Assembly (NCBI GenBank): GCA_035529695.1 | Contig: DATKWD010000074.1 | Location: 4,043-68,042 of the forward strand | DNA: 64,000 nt | Reading direction: 5' to 3' | DNA from: DATKWD01 sp035529695 | GTDB lineage: Bacteria; Actinomycetota; Acidimicrobiia; Acidimicrobiales; Salinilacustritrichaceae | In this document: positions 56,630-64,000 of the stretch, one piece after another | How the letters are laid out: each line of letters begins with the position of its first letter | Position numbering within the stretch: position 1 is the stretch's first letter | The notes under the pieces: generated by a model | What the model saw: the letters and a program-made list of their open reading frames with translations, nothing else | Told to the model about the DNA's origin: nothing | The model's database searches: none | Made by a program: the position numbers and the translations under genes

Positions 56630-56992
56630 GTGCCAACCCGAGCGCTCCGCGGAGCCACGACCGTCGACACCGACACCGAGCAGCACATCCACGATCGGGT
56701 GATCGTGCTGCTGACGACGCTCTTCGAGCGCAATCGGATCGAACACGACGATCTCATCAGCATCATCTTCACGGCGACCGACGACATCCACTCGACGTTC
56801 CCGGCAGCCGCCGCCCGGAGGTTCGGCCTGGGTGATGTGCCCCTCCTGTGTGCGCGCGAGCTCGAGATCGAGGGCGGCACGCCGCGCTGTGTCCGTGTCC
56901 TGATGCACCTCGAGTCATCCGCAGCGAGGTCCGACCTCCACCACGTGTACCTCGAGGGCGCACGGGGCCTGCGGGACGACCTTCCCGGATGA
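56630..56992 (+). CDS. aroH: Chorismate mutase, AroH type
   Basis: 120 residues of the trimeric B. subtilis-type mutase: ALRGATTVDTDTEQHI (the active-site Arg in RGAT), FTATDDIHSTFPAAAAR, VPLLCARELEIEGG and CVRVLMHLES with the terminal HHVYLEGARGLRDDL. Converts chorismate to prephenate for Phe and Tyr. Overlaps tyrA (ATGA), the next enzyme toward tyrosine. Leaderless GTG. Confidence 0.94.
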   Translation: MPTRALRGATTVDTDTEQHIHDRVIVLLTTLFERNRIEHDDLISIIFTATDDIHSTFPAAAARRFGLGDVPLLCARELEIEGGTPRCVRVLMHLESSAARSDLHHVYLEGARGLRDDLPG

Positions 56993-58056
56993 GCTCGCCC
57001 CTCCGCCGGGCGGCGGTCGTGGGCACGGGGCTGATCGGCGGATCGATCGGCCTCGGCCTCCGTCGCGTCGGCTGGCACGTCTCGGGCACCGACCGCGATC
57101 CGTCGACCGCCGGCCGGGCGGTCGACCTCGGAGCGATCGACACCATCGGCATCGACGAGGCCGCCGAGGTGACGTTCGTGGCGACGCCTGTCGGAGCCGT
57201 ACCCGCCGCCGCACGTGGGGCACTCGCCCAGACTGCAGGAATCGTCACCGACGTCGGGAGTGTCAAGGACGCGATCGTGCGTGCGGTCGACTCGCCGCGA
57301 TTCATCGGAGGACATCCGATGGCCGGCTCTGAGCTCGACGGTATCGAGGGGGCTGATCCCGATCTGTTCGAAGGGGCCGTGTGGGTCCTGACGCCGACGG
57401 TCAGCACCGACGATGCGGCCTACAGCGTGCTGCAGTCGGCCGTCAGCTCGCTGGGTGCCGACGTCGTGGCCCTGCCACCAGCCGACCACGACGCACTCGT
57501 TGCCGTGGTGTCGCACGTGCCCCACCTCACCGCCGCAGCGCTCATGCAGTTGGCCGAAGGCCGGGCGACCGAGCACCAGGCGCTGTTGCGCCTGGCCGCC
57601 GGCGGGTTCCGCGACATGACACGCATTGCGTCGGGGCACCCCGGCATCTGGCCCGACATCTGCGGCGAGAACCGCGACGCGATCGTCGGCGTCCTCGACG
57701 ACCTGGTCACGGCGCTCGGTGACCTCCGAGAGATCGTCGCAACCGACGATCGTGGGCGCCTACTCGAAACGCTCGAGGCGGCACGTCTCGCGCGACAAAA
57801 CCTCCCGCAGCGAGCATTGCGGCCGGCCGAACTGGTCGAGATGCGGGTGCCGGTTCCCGACCGTCCCGGCGTTCTCGCCGAGGTCACCACCCTGGCATCG
57901 GAGATCGACGTCAACATCTTCGACCTGGAGATCGCGCACTCGAGCGAGGGTGAGCGAGGGGTGCTGATCCTGGTCGTCGACGCCGCCCTCGCCGACGAGT
58001 TCGTCCACCACCTCCACGATCGTGGCTACCGACCCGCAGTCGAGGGGATGTCGTGA
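56989..58056 (+). CDS. tyrA: Prephenate dehydrogenase with ACT domain
   Basis: 355 residues. Rossmann motif VVGTGLIGGSIGLGLRRVGW (about 10-29), the central domain GGHPMAGSELDGI with the catalytic His, and a C-terminal ACT domain (about 285-350, VPDRPGVLAEVTTLASEIDV) that should bind tyrosine for feedback control. Makes 4-hydroxyphenylpyruvate. Overlaps aroA by GTGA. Confidence 0.94.
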   Translation: MSSPLRRAAVVGTGLIGGSIGLGLRRVGWHVSGTDRDPSTAGRAVDLGAIDTIGIDEAAEVTFVATPVGAVPAAARGALAQTAGIVTDVGSVKDAIVRAVDSPRFIGGHPMAGSELDGIEGADPDLFEGAVWVLTPTVSTDDAAYSVLQSAVSSLGADVVALPPADHDALVAVVSHVPHLTAAALMQLAEGRATEHQALLRLAAGGFRDMTRIASGHPGIWPDICGENRDAIVGVLDDLVTALGDLREIVATDDRGRLLETLEAARLARQNLPQRALRPAELVEMRVPVPDRPGVLAEVTTLASEIDVNIFDLEIAHSSEGERGVLILVVDAALADEFVHHLHDRGYRPAVEGMS

Positions 58057-59324
58057 CGGCACCCCGGGCGGTGTCGCCACTCGCCGGACCCCTCGACACG
58101 ACCATCACGGTCCCCGGCTCGAAGAGCCACACCAACCGAGCTCTCGCCTGCGCCGGCCTCGCGTCCGGGACCTCGACGCTTCGCGGCGCCCTCGAAGCCG
58201 ACGACACGGTCGTCATGCGGCGGGCGGTCGAGCGACTCGGGGCCACGATCGAGATCCTGGAAGCAGGAACGACGCTGGTCGTCGGTGGGACGAACGGTCG
58301 GCCGGCGCCGGTTCCGACCGAGATCGATGCGCATCTGTCGGGAACGACGTCGCGATTCGTCCTCGGGATGGCTGCGGCGGGATCCGCTCCGGTCCTCGTC
58401 GACGGTCTCGATCCCCTCAGGGCGCGCCCGATGGGGCCGAGCCTCGACGCACTACGCGAGCTCGGGGCATCGGTCGCCGAGCACGGCACGCCCGGACATC
58501 TTCCGGTCGAGGTCACCGGACCGGTCAGGAGTCGGGCGGTTGCCGTCGATGCATCGGCATCGAGCCAGTTCGTGTCCGGCCTCCTCCTCGCCGCCCCTGC
58601 CTTCCCGGCGGGGATCGACCTGACCCTCACGGGCGAGGTGGTGTCGTGGCCCTACCTCGAGTTCACGGTGTCGGTGATGGCGGCATTCGGCGCCGAGGTC
58701 GAGAGACCCGAACGCCGTCGGTTCGTGGTGCCATCTCAGCACTACGTGGGACGCGACCTGCGGATCGAAGGTGATGCCAGCTCGGCGTCGTACTTCTTCG
58801 CGGCCGCCGCTGCGTCCGGCGGTCGGATCACCGTCGAGGGAATCGGCTCGGACTGCCAACAGGGCGACGTCGGGTTCCTCGACGTGCTTTCGGCCATGGG
58901 GGCAACGGTCGAGCGGGGCCCGAGCCACGTGACCGTGCAGGGTCCAGACAAACTGCGGGGGATCGAGGTCGACATGGCTGACATCAGCGACACGGCCCAG
59001 ACGCTCGCCGCGATCGCTCCGCTCGCCGACGGGCCGACCCGGATCACCGGCATCGGCTTCATCCGCCGCAAGGAGACCGATCGGATCGCCGCGGTGGTGA
59101 GCGAACTCCGGCGGTGTGGTGTCGATGCATCCGAAGAGGACGACGGCTGGATGATCCGACCAGGCCCGGTGGGCCCGGCGGTCGTGCAGACCTATGACGA
59201 CCACCGGATGGCGATGAGTTTCGCCGTGCTCGGGCTGCTCGCTTCGGGAATCGAGATCGCTGACCCCGACTGCGTGAACAAGACGTTCCCTGCCTTCTGG
59301 GCCGTACTCGACCAGCTGCGCTGA
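58053..59324 (+). CDS. aroA: 3-phosphoshikimate 1-carboxyvinyltransferase (EPSP synthase)
   Basis: 423 residues. Two-lobed fold with PGSKSHTNRALACAGLASG (PEP and S3P), LSGTTSRFVLGMAAAGSAPV, DASASSQFVSGLLLAAP and GFIRRKETDRIAAVVSELR. The first motif keeps the Lys of GSKS, and the position usually Gly in the glyphosate-sensitive NAGT is SGTT here; it departs from the class I sequence. Glyphosate response cannot be predicted. GTG start within tyrA stop. Confidence 0.94.
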   Translation: MTAPRAVSPLAGPLDTTITVPGSKSHTNRALACAGLASGTSTLRGALEADDTVVMRRAVERLGATIEILEAGTTLVVGGTNGRPAPVPTEIDAHLSGTTSRFVLGMAAAGSAPVLVDGLDPLRARPMGPSLDALRELGASVAEHGTPGHLPVEVTGPVRSRAVAVDASASSQFVSGLLLAAPAFPAGIDLTLTGEVVSWPYLEFTVSVMAAFGAEVERPERRRFVVPSQHYVGRDLRIEGDASSASYFFAAAAASGGRITVEGIGSDCQQGDVGFLDVLSAMGATVERGPSHVTVQGPDKLRGIEVDMADISDTAQTLAAIAPLADGPTRITGIGFIRRKETDRIAAVVSELRRCGVDASEEDDGWMIRPGPVGPAVVQTYDDHRMAMSFAVLGLLASGIEIADPDCVNKTFPAFWAVLDQLR

Positions 59325-59354
59325 GCAGTCGGACGGCGGCTCCCTTCGTTCCAT

Positions 59355-59360
59355 TACTCT
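59355..59360 (+). promoter_or_regulatory. -10-like box of cmk
   Basis: TACTCT, 8 nt before the GTG at 59369. Confidence 0.45.
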
Positions 59361-59368
59361 CTGCCAGC

Positions 59369-60004
59369 GTGCTCGTCATTGCGATCGATGGACCCGCCGG
59401 CTCAGGGAAGTCGACGGTGGCGCGTGCGCTCGCCGACCGACTGGGCCTCGCGTATCTCGACACGGGTGCCATGTACCGCGCCGTGACGTTCGCGGCGATG
59501 CGCCGCGGTGTCGACCCGGGCGACGCTGAGCCGACCGTTCACGTTGCTCAGCAGATGGGACTCGAGATGCCCCCCGACGGCACCGTCGTGGTCGACGGCG
59601 TGGATGCGACGATAGAGATCCGTGGCCCCGAGGTGACCCGGGCCGTGTCGCTGGTCGCTGCGAACCCCGGCGTTCGTGAAGAGATGGTGAGTCGCCAGCG
59701 GGAGTGGGCCCGGGCCAACGACGGTGGCGTGATCGAAGGTCGCGACATCGGCAGCGTGGTCTTTCCCGACGCGGCCTTGAAGGTGTACTTGACGGCCTCG
59801 CCGGAGGTCCGGGCCGATCGCCGGTCGAAAGAGGTGACCGACCTCGACTACGAGACGGTCGCCGCCGACCTGGCACGGCGCGACGCACTCGACCAGACGC
59901 GGCAGCACTCGCCGCTCACCCGTTCGGGCGATGCGGTCGAGGTCGACACGTCGTACCTGGGCATCGACGAGATCGTCGACCTCATCGCCGGGCAATTGCC
60001 GTGA
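59369..60004 (+). CDS. cmk: Cytidylate kinase
   Basis: Phosphorylates CMP and dCMP. 211 residues. P-loop IAIDGPAGSGKSTVARALAD (about 4-23), CMP-binding YLDTGAMYRAVT, GRDIGSVVFPDAALKVYLTA and RRDALDQTR. GTG start. In other actinobacteria cmk precedes der; here plsC follows instead and der is not in the window. Confidence 0.95.
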   Translation: MLVIAIDGPAGSGKSTVARALADRLGLAYLDTGAMYRAVTFAAMRRGVDPGDAEPTVHVAQQMGLEMPPDGTVVVDGVDATIEIRGPEVTRAVSLVAANPGVREEMVSRQREWARANDGGVIEGRDIGSVVFPDAALKVYLTASPEVRADRRSKEVTDLDYETVAADLARRDALDQTRQHSPLTRSGDAVEVDTSYLGIDEIVDLIAGQLP

Positions 60005-60732
60005 GCGGAGCGGAACTGGCGCTCCGGGCCCAGACGCTGTGGGACAGGATCATGTTCCTCGTGACCCGAAACGTCGTCATCGGTTTCGCACGCGTGTATT
60101 TTCGGCTGACGGTGATGGGCACCGAGAAGCTTCCGGACGGTCCGTTCATCCTGTCGCCGATCCACCGGAGCAATCTCGATTCGCCGCTTGCGACGGCCAT
60201 CACACGGAAGCGGATGCGGTTCATGGGGAAGGACTCATTGTGGCGTCCCAAGGCCACCCGCCGGTTCCTCTACGCGATCGGCGGCTTTCCGGTCGCGCGG
60301 GGCAGCGCTGACCGCGAATCGATGCGGACGGTCATGGCGATGTTGGCGAACGGCGAGGCGGTGGTGATGTTCCCCGAGGGCACTCGGTGTTCGGGACCTG
60401 ACGTCTGGCCGCTGTTCGACGGACCCGCCTACGTCTCGTGCCGAACCGGTCTGCCGATCGTCCCTCTCGGCATCGGTGGCAGCGAACGGGCGATGCGGCG
60501 AGGGAGCAAGATCCTGTGGCCGGTGAAGATCGCCATGATCGTGGGCGATCCGATCCCGGCTCCGGTCCTCGAGCGCGGCAAGCGGGCACCTCGGAGCGCC
60601 GTCAAGGCCACGACCGAGCGCCTCGCCGAGGAACTCCAGGTGGTGTTCGACCGCGCCCAGGCCTACGTGGGCCGTCCGAATCCTCCCCATCACGCTGACC
60701 GCATGGCCGAGGCCGTCGCGTCAGGTGAGTGA
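60001..60732 (+). CDS. plsC: 1-acyl-sn-glycerol-3-phosphate acyltransferase (PlsC family)
   Basis: 243 residues. The catalytic HX4D is in SPIHRSNLDSPLA and the glycerol-phosphate motif in MFPEGTRCSG. A hydrophobic N-terminus (IMFLVTRNVVIGFARVYF) holds it at the membrane. Makes phosphatidic acid, or a related acyl transfer. GTG start overlapping cmk (GTGA). The last 12 bp overlap the convergent ispH gene. Confidence 0.9.
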   Translation: MSGAELALRAQTLWDRIMFLVTRNVVIGFARVYFRLTVMGTEKLPDGPFILSPIHRSNLDSPLATAITRKRMRFMGKDSLWRPKATRRFLYAIGGFPVARGSADRESMRTVMAMLANGEAVVMFPEGTRCSGPDVWPLFDGPAYVSCRTGLPIVPLGIGGSERAMRRGSKILWPVKIAMIVGDPIPAPVLERGKRAPRSAVKATTERLAEELQVVFDRAQAYVGRPNPPHHADRMAEAVASGE

Positions 60733-61752
60733 GGTGAGCACGTCGCTGGCGTGCAGCTGACGGTCGGGCACGAGCGGTCGGGTCGCGGGGTCTGCGCCGA
60801 AGCCGAGCGTCGCGGCGATGTCGACCGCGGTCAGCAGATCGCGGAGACTCCGCGGCGGTGGGAAGTATTCGTCCTCGTCGGTGATCCGGACCTCCTCGAC
60901 GCCGCGCGCAGGAGCGAGACGGGCGATGACCGCGTCGACGAGCTCGTCGGGAGCTGACGCCCCCGCAGTGACTCCGACGGTGCCGCGGAGGTCTTCGGGA
61001 AGCTCGTCGGCATGGTTGACGCGGAAGACCCGTTCGCAGCCCGATTCGAGGGCGAGCTTCTCGAGCGCTCGGGTGTTCGAGCTGTTGGCCGACCCGATGA
61101 CCACGACCACATCGCACCGCTCTGCGATCGCAGCCAGCGCCTGCTGTCGATTGGTGGTGGCGAAGCAGAGGTCGCTGCGGCCCGGCGTCCAGAGGTCGGG
61201 GAACCGTTCTCGGGTGCGATCGAGGACGTCGGACCAGTCGCGATGCGACAGGGTCGTCTGGGCCAGGAGTGCGACCGGGGTGTCGAATTCCGGCAACGCG
61301 TCGACTTCGTCGACCGATTCGACCCGATCGATCGCCGACGGAGCGACTGCCATCGTGCCGACGGCCTCTTCGTGGCCCTCGTGGCCGACGTAGACGATCC
61401 GGTAGCCCTTGTTGGCTCGCACCTTCACCTCGTGGTGAACCTTGGTCACGAGGGGGCACACTGCGTCGACGACGTAGCCACCGGTGGCTTCGGCCGCCGC
61501 GACGACCTCGGGGGCAGAACCGTGGGCCGACAGCATGAGTGGGCGTCCGGAAGGGACGTCCGCGATGTCGTCGACGAACACGACGCCCTGGTCGCGGAAG
61601 CGGTCGACGACGAGCTGGTTGTGGACGATCTCGTGATAGCAGTACACCGGCGGTTCGAAGGCCCGGACCATCCATGCCAGCGCCTTGATCGCCATCTCGA
61701 CGCCGGCGCAGAAACCGCGAGGTGCCGCGAGCAGGACCTGGTCGACCTCCAT
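60721..61752 (-). CDS. ispH: 4-hydroxy-3-methylbut-2-enyl diphosphate reductase
   Basis: Last enzyme of the MEP isoprenoid route, a 4Fe-4S protein of 343 residues. The three cluster cysteines are in APRGFCAGVEMAI, VVDAVCPLVTKVHHEVK and SDLCFATTNRQQAL. The catalytic Glu/His region is YCYHEIVHNQLVV and LSAHGSAPEVV. I chose the ATG at 61752 because it lies 7 nt after a -10 box; a GTG at 61761 overlaps that box. Confidence 0.95.
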   Translation of the reverse strand: MEVDQVLLAAPRGFCAGVEMAIKALAWMVRAFEPPVYCYHEIVHNQLVVDRFRDQGVVFVDDIADVPSGRPLMLSAHGSAPEVVAAAEATGGYVVDAVCPLVTKVHHEVKVRANKGYRIVYVGHEGHEEAVGTMAVAPSAIDRVESVDEVDALPEFDTPVALLAQTTLSHRDWSDVLDRTRERFPDLWTPGRSDLCFATTNRQQALAAIAERCDVVVVIGSANSSNTRALEKLALESGCERVFRVNHADELPEDLRGTVGVTAGASAPDELVDAVIARLAPARGVEEVRITDEDEYFPPPRSLRDLLTAVDIAATLGFGADPATRPLVPDRQLHASDVLTSLT

Positions 61753-61759
61753 GCGCGGC

Positions 61760-61765
61760 ACCCTA
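61760..61765 (-). promoter_or_regulatory. -10 box of ispH (leaderless)
   Basis: TAGGGT on the minus strand, 7 nt before the ATG at 61752. It argues against the GTG start at 61761. Confidence 0.55.
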
Positions 61766-61778
61766 TCGGCGCCTCCGA

Positions 61779-62948
61779 TCAGAAGAAGATCGGGAGGGTG
61801 GCTCGGGTCGCGAACGCACCGGCGAGTTGGTCGAGTTGGGGCGATGTGATGCCCTCGAGGCGCCCGTCGCTGTGGAGCAAGCGTGGATCGGCGCCGGCAT
61901 AGATTCGGGCGAGGTCGGCGATGTCGACCGACACCATGGCGTCGCCGCCGCGGACGACGCTACCGACGCCCTCGTCGACCCGAAGCGTCCACGCGCCGAG
62001 GTTGTGGTCGATGACGTGGTCGGTCACGTCGAGATCGATCGTCACGGCGCCGCTCGGGTAACCCCGCGCGGCGATCGCCCCTTCGAGATCGATGATCCTG
62101 AGCATCCACGGCCAGTCACTCTCCACCTTGGCGAGTTCGGGGCGAGCGAGCGTGATGTCGAGGATCGGGCCGGGCACCGTGGTGTCGAGGGACTCGGCGG
62201 TCGATCCGTTGGACGCGAGGAACGACAACGCCGAGCGCACGGCTGGGGCGTCCACGCCGGCGAGGAGCTGGACACGCAGGTCGTACAGGGTGCGCTCGTC
62301 CTCCCCATAGGTGTAGACGACGACCGCAACCGGTTCGTCGTCGCGCCGACCGAGCCACGAGAAGACCCGGTCGGAGGGCGGGCCGGATCGTCGCCATGTC
62401 TGGTGGTCCCACCATGACGAGCTCGGCAGCACCCACCCGTCGCGACGTGCGGCCTCGGATCGCTGGATCTCACGCATCTCGTGGCAGCCGAAGTCGCACT
62501 CGGACCACGCGAGGGGCTGCGCCGGCCCGATGGCTCCGAGCGGGACCCGGCGATGGGCGAACTCGCCGGCGACGCCGTACCCGAGTCCGCCGTACAACAG
62601 CGAGGTCGTCGGGTAGAGCGAGCTCACGACCTCACCGCGATCCCGCATGCGAACGAAGGACTCCGCGAGCATCCGTCGTGCGAGGTCGCGCCCTCGTGCA
62701 TCGGGGGCCACGGTGACGCCTGCGACCCCGCCACAGGGGACCTCGCGGCCTCCGAAGACCTGCGAGAACTCGTAGGTCATGACCGTGCCGAGCAGGCGGT
62801 CGCCGTCGAACGCGCCGACGACGCGACCCTCGTCGAACCGTGGTTCGTCGGGGTCGAACGGGCGGGGGTCGTTGAATGCGAGGTCCATCAGTCGGCGGAT
62901 CTCGGGCCCACGGTCGGGACCGACAGAGTCGATGACGAAATCGCTCAT
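61779..62948 (-). CDS. Eis-type GNAT acetyltransferase
   Basis: 389 residues. The N-terminal GNAT domain has the acetyl-CoA loop VTVAPDARGRDLARRMLAES (about 75-94). TSLLYGGLGYGVAGEFAHRR is typical of the Eis family. A second GNAT-like half follows, then an SCP2-like domain (about 280-389), and the chain ends with the phenylalanine carboxylate (PIFF) used in catalysis by Eis. Mycobacterial Eis acetylates aminoglycosides and some proteins; the natural substrate here is unknown. Leaderless ATG. Confidence 0.88.
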   Translation of the reverse strand: MSDFVIDSVGPDRGPEIRRLMDLAFNDPRPFDPDEPRFDEGRVVGAFDGDRLLGTVMTYEFSQVFGGREVPCGGVAGVTVAPDARGRDLARRMLAESFVRMRDRGEVVSSLYPTTSLLYGGLGYGVAGEFAHRRVPLGAIGPAQPLAWSECDFGCHEMREIQRSEAARRDGWVLPSSSWWDHQTWRRSGPPSDRVFSWLGRRDDEPVAVVVYTYGEDERTLYDLRVQLLAGVDAPAVRSALSFLASNGSTAESLDTTVPGPILDITLARPELAKVESDWPWMLRIIDLEGAIAARGYPSGAVTIDLDVTDHVIDHNLGAWTLRVDEGVGSVVRGGDAMVSVDIADLARIYAGADPRLLHSDGRLEGITSPQLDQLAGAFATRATLPIFF

Positions 62949-62955
62949 GCTGCCG

Positions 62956-62961
62956 ACCTTA
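62956..62961 (-). promoter_or_regulatory. -10 box of the Eis-type gene (leaderless)
   Basis: TAAGGT on the minus strand, 7 nt before the ATG at 62948. Confidence 0.55.
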
Positions 62962-63002
62962 GAGGCCGGTTTCGGTTGTGACCGCGACGAATTCGTGGCC
63001 TG

Positions 63003-63974
63003 TCAGGCCTCGCCCTCGAGCGTGGCGAGTACCTCGTCGAGCAGCGCAAGGACGAGGGTCTTTGCGTCGTCGTCGCCGATGGACTGCGAGCCGAACTGTT
63101 CGACTCCCACGATCAGGCCGTCGGAGACCCAGACGGTGTCGCAGTAGGGGTCTTCGAGGAAGTCATCGGGGTTGTCGCCCGGAAGGATGAACTGGTCTGC
63201 ACAGGCCCGGAACATCTCGCCACCGTCGGCCTTGCCCAGGTCCGTCAGCTCGATGTCGATGTCGGTGTCGGCGCTCAGCTCGTTGTAGAGGTCGACCAGT
63301 TCTTGCGCGCTCCTTCCTTCGCCCATGGAGCTGATGTAGATGTCGAAGAAGTAGCCGTCGCCGTCGTCGTCGGCGAACACGCCACACGTGAGCGTCTGCT
63401 CGTCCGGGGGAAGGAAGACGACGACCAGGTTGGTGTCGGCGTCGACATCGGTCACGTCGCGGTCGGCCTCCTGGAGCGCAGTCGTCGCCGGACCGGCGAA
63501 GTCGAACGGGCAGGCACCGATGTCAACGGCCTCGTCGGTCACGTCGGAGGGTGCATCGTTCTCGTCGAGGATGTTCAGCAGGCCGGCACGCGCCACCCCG
63601 ACATCGCGGGTGTCGTCACCCCGAAGGAGGAAGAAGGCGCCGGCAGCCACGACGACCGCCACGGCGATTGCACCACCGATGAGGATCGACGTCTTCGAGC
63701 GCCCGGTCGAGACGGCCGCGCCACCGGTGAACACCGGCGTCGCCGGGGGAGTGGCACTCGTGGGAGTGACCTGGGTGGGGTCGGGTGTGGGGGCCGTTCG
63801 GGCCGGGGTGGGCTGGGCAGCAGGGCTGGCTTGAGCGGGCGCGGCCGTGGCGTCTGCGATCGGGTCGGTGGCCGCGACCCCTCGGTCGCTCACGTGGTCG
63901 GTCCATGTCGAGCCGTCCCAGTATCGGAGCTCGTGGCGACCTGTGGGATCGGGGTTCCAGCCGGCGTCTGTCAC
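63003..63974 (-). CDS. DUF2510 membrane protein with acidic extracytoplasmic domain
   Basis: 323 residues. The N-terminus is a DUF2510 domain (AGWNPDPTGRHELRYWDG, then TWTDHV), a cytosolic module common in actinobacterial membrane proteins. A Pro/Ala/Thr linker (about 40-85) leads to one helix (about 98-117, ILIGGAIAVAVVVAAGAFFL) and an acidic outside domain of about 200 residues with four or so Cys. Function unknown. GTG at 63974 lies 7 nt after a TAGCGT -10 that would be inside the coding frame if the ATG at 63992 were used. Confidence 0.75.
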   Translation of the reverse strand: MTDAGWNPDPTGRHELRYWDGSTWTDHVSDRGVAATDPIADATAAPAQASPAAQPTPARTAPTPDPTQVTPTSATPPATPVFTGGAAVSTGRSKTSILIGGAIAVAVVVAAGAFFLLRGDDTRDVGVARAGLLNILDENDAPSDVTDEAVDIGACPFDFAGPATTALQEADRDVTDVDADTNLVVVFLPPDEQTLTCGVFADDDGDGYFFDIYISSMGEGRSAQELVDLYNELSADTDIDIELTDLGKADGGEMFRACADQFILPGDNPDDFLEDPYCDTVWVSDGLIVGVEQFGSQSIGDDDAKTLVLALLDEVLATLEGEA

Positions 63975-63981
63975 GTCTTGG

Positions 63982-63987
63982 ACGCTA
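63982..63987 (-). promoter_or_regulatory. -10 box of the DUF2510 gene (leaderless)
   Basis: TAGCGT on the minus strand, 7 nt before GTG 63974. Same hexamer as the SOS-controlled gene at 3756. The -35 lies beyond the window. Confidence 0.5.
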
Positions 63988-64000
63988 GTCATTGATCCCA

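Overview
The window is high-GC, gene-dense chromosomal DNA from an actinobacterium. The 16S rRNA, the many leaderless genes (a TAnnnT -10 box ending 5-8 nt before an ATG or GTG) and the gene complement suggest class Acidimicrobiia, probably near Ilumatobacter. I recognise this lineage from memory; no search was run. The backbone order pheST - argCJBDFRGH - mpg - tyrS - (rRNA) - TPR - HAD - tlyA-nadK-recN-steA-steB - pyrG - nudix - xerD - scpAB - rluB - cmk resembles the Mycobacterium tuberculosis Rv1649-Rv1712 segment as I remember it. The region therefore looks like old vertical core rather than an island.

Layout. 1-3.7 kb: end of a sensor histidine kinase, then pheS-pheT. 3.7-5.4 kb: a small orphan gene under a perfect actinobacterial SOS (LexA) box, convergent with an MFS exporter. 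5.5-13.8 kb: the complete arginine operon argC-J-B-D-F-R-G-H, its first genes joined by ATGA/GTGA overlaps. 13.9-15.2 kb: a 13E12/DUF222-HNH protein, also behind an SOS-like box. 15.4-18.5 kb: VanZ-like protein, thioesterase, Mpg glycosylase, Nudix, DUF1697 and a small membrane protein. 18.6-22.1 kb: class A PBP with PASTA domain, divergent from tyrS. 22.1-27.5 kb: one rRNA operon (16S-23S-5S, no spacer tRNA) with promoter, boxA sites, processing stems and terminator. 27.5-30.1 kb: TPR protein, SSB-like protein, class I aldolase. 30.1-32.6 kb: ABC exporter. 32.7-37.7 kb: 2-oxoacid:ferredoxin oxidoreductase korAB, DUF1015, HAD phosphatase. 37.7-52.4 kb: phasin/histone-tail protein, tlyA, nadK, recN, steA, steB, then a 5.6-kb envelope insert (MurJ-like flippase, a giant GT2/phosphatase-like/polytopic fusion, a MraY/WecA-like enzyme, a small membrane protein), then pyrG, nudix and xerD. 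52.4-60.7 kb: TraR/DksA zinc finger, HD protein, trpS (minus strand), scpA-scpB-rluB, aroH-tyrA-aroA-cmk-plsC. 60.7-64 kb: ispH, an Eis-type acetyltransferase and a DUF2510 membrane protein, all on the minus strand.

The most interesting items are the SOS-controlled orphan gene (3731-4084), the envelope insert with its roughly 981-residue fusion protein (43616-49197), tlyA without a canonical start codon, an extra segment inside ArgD, a 23-nt near-identical repeat just upstream of two unrelated genes, and the uniform leaderless promoter layout. I saw no CRISPR array, insertion sequence, tRNA gene or prophage. Long antisense frames are common but are GC-driven shadows.
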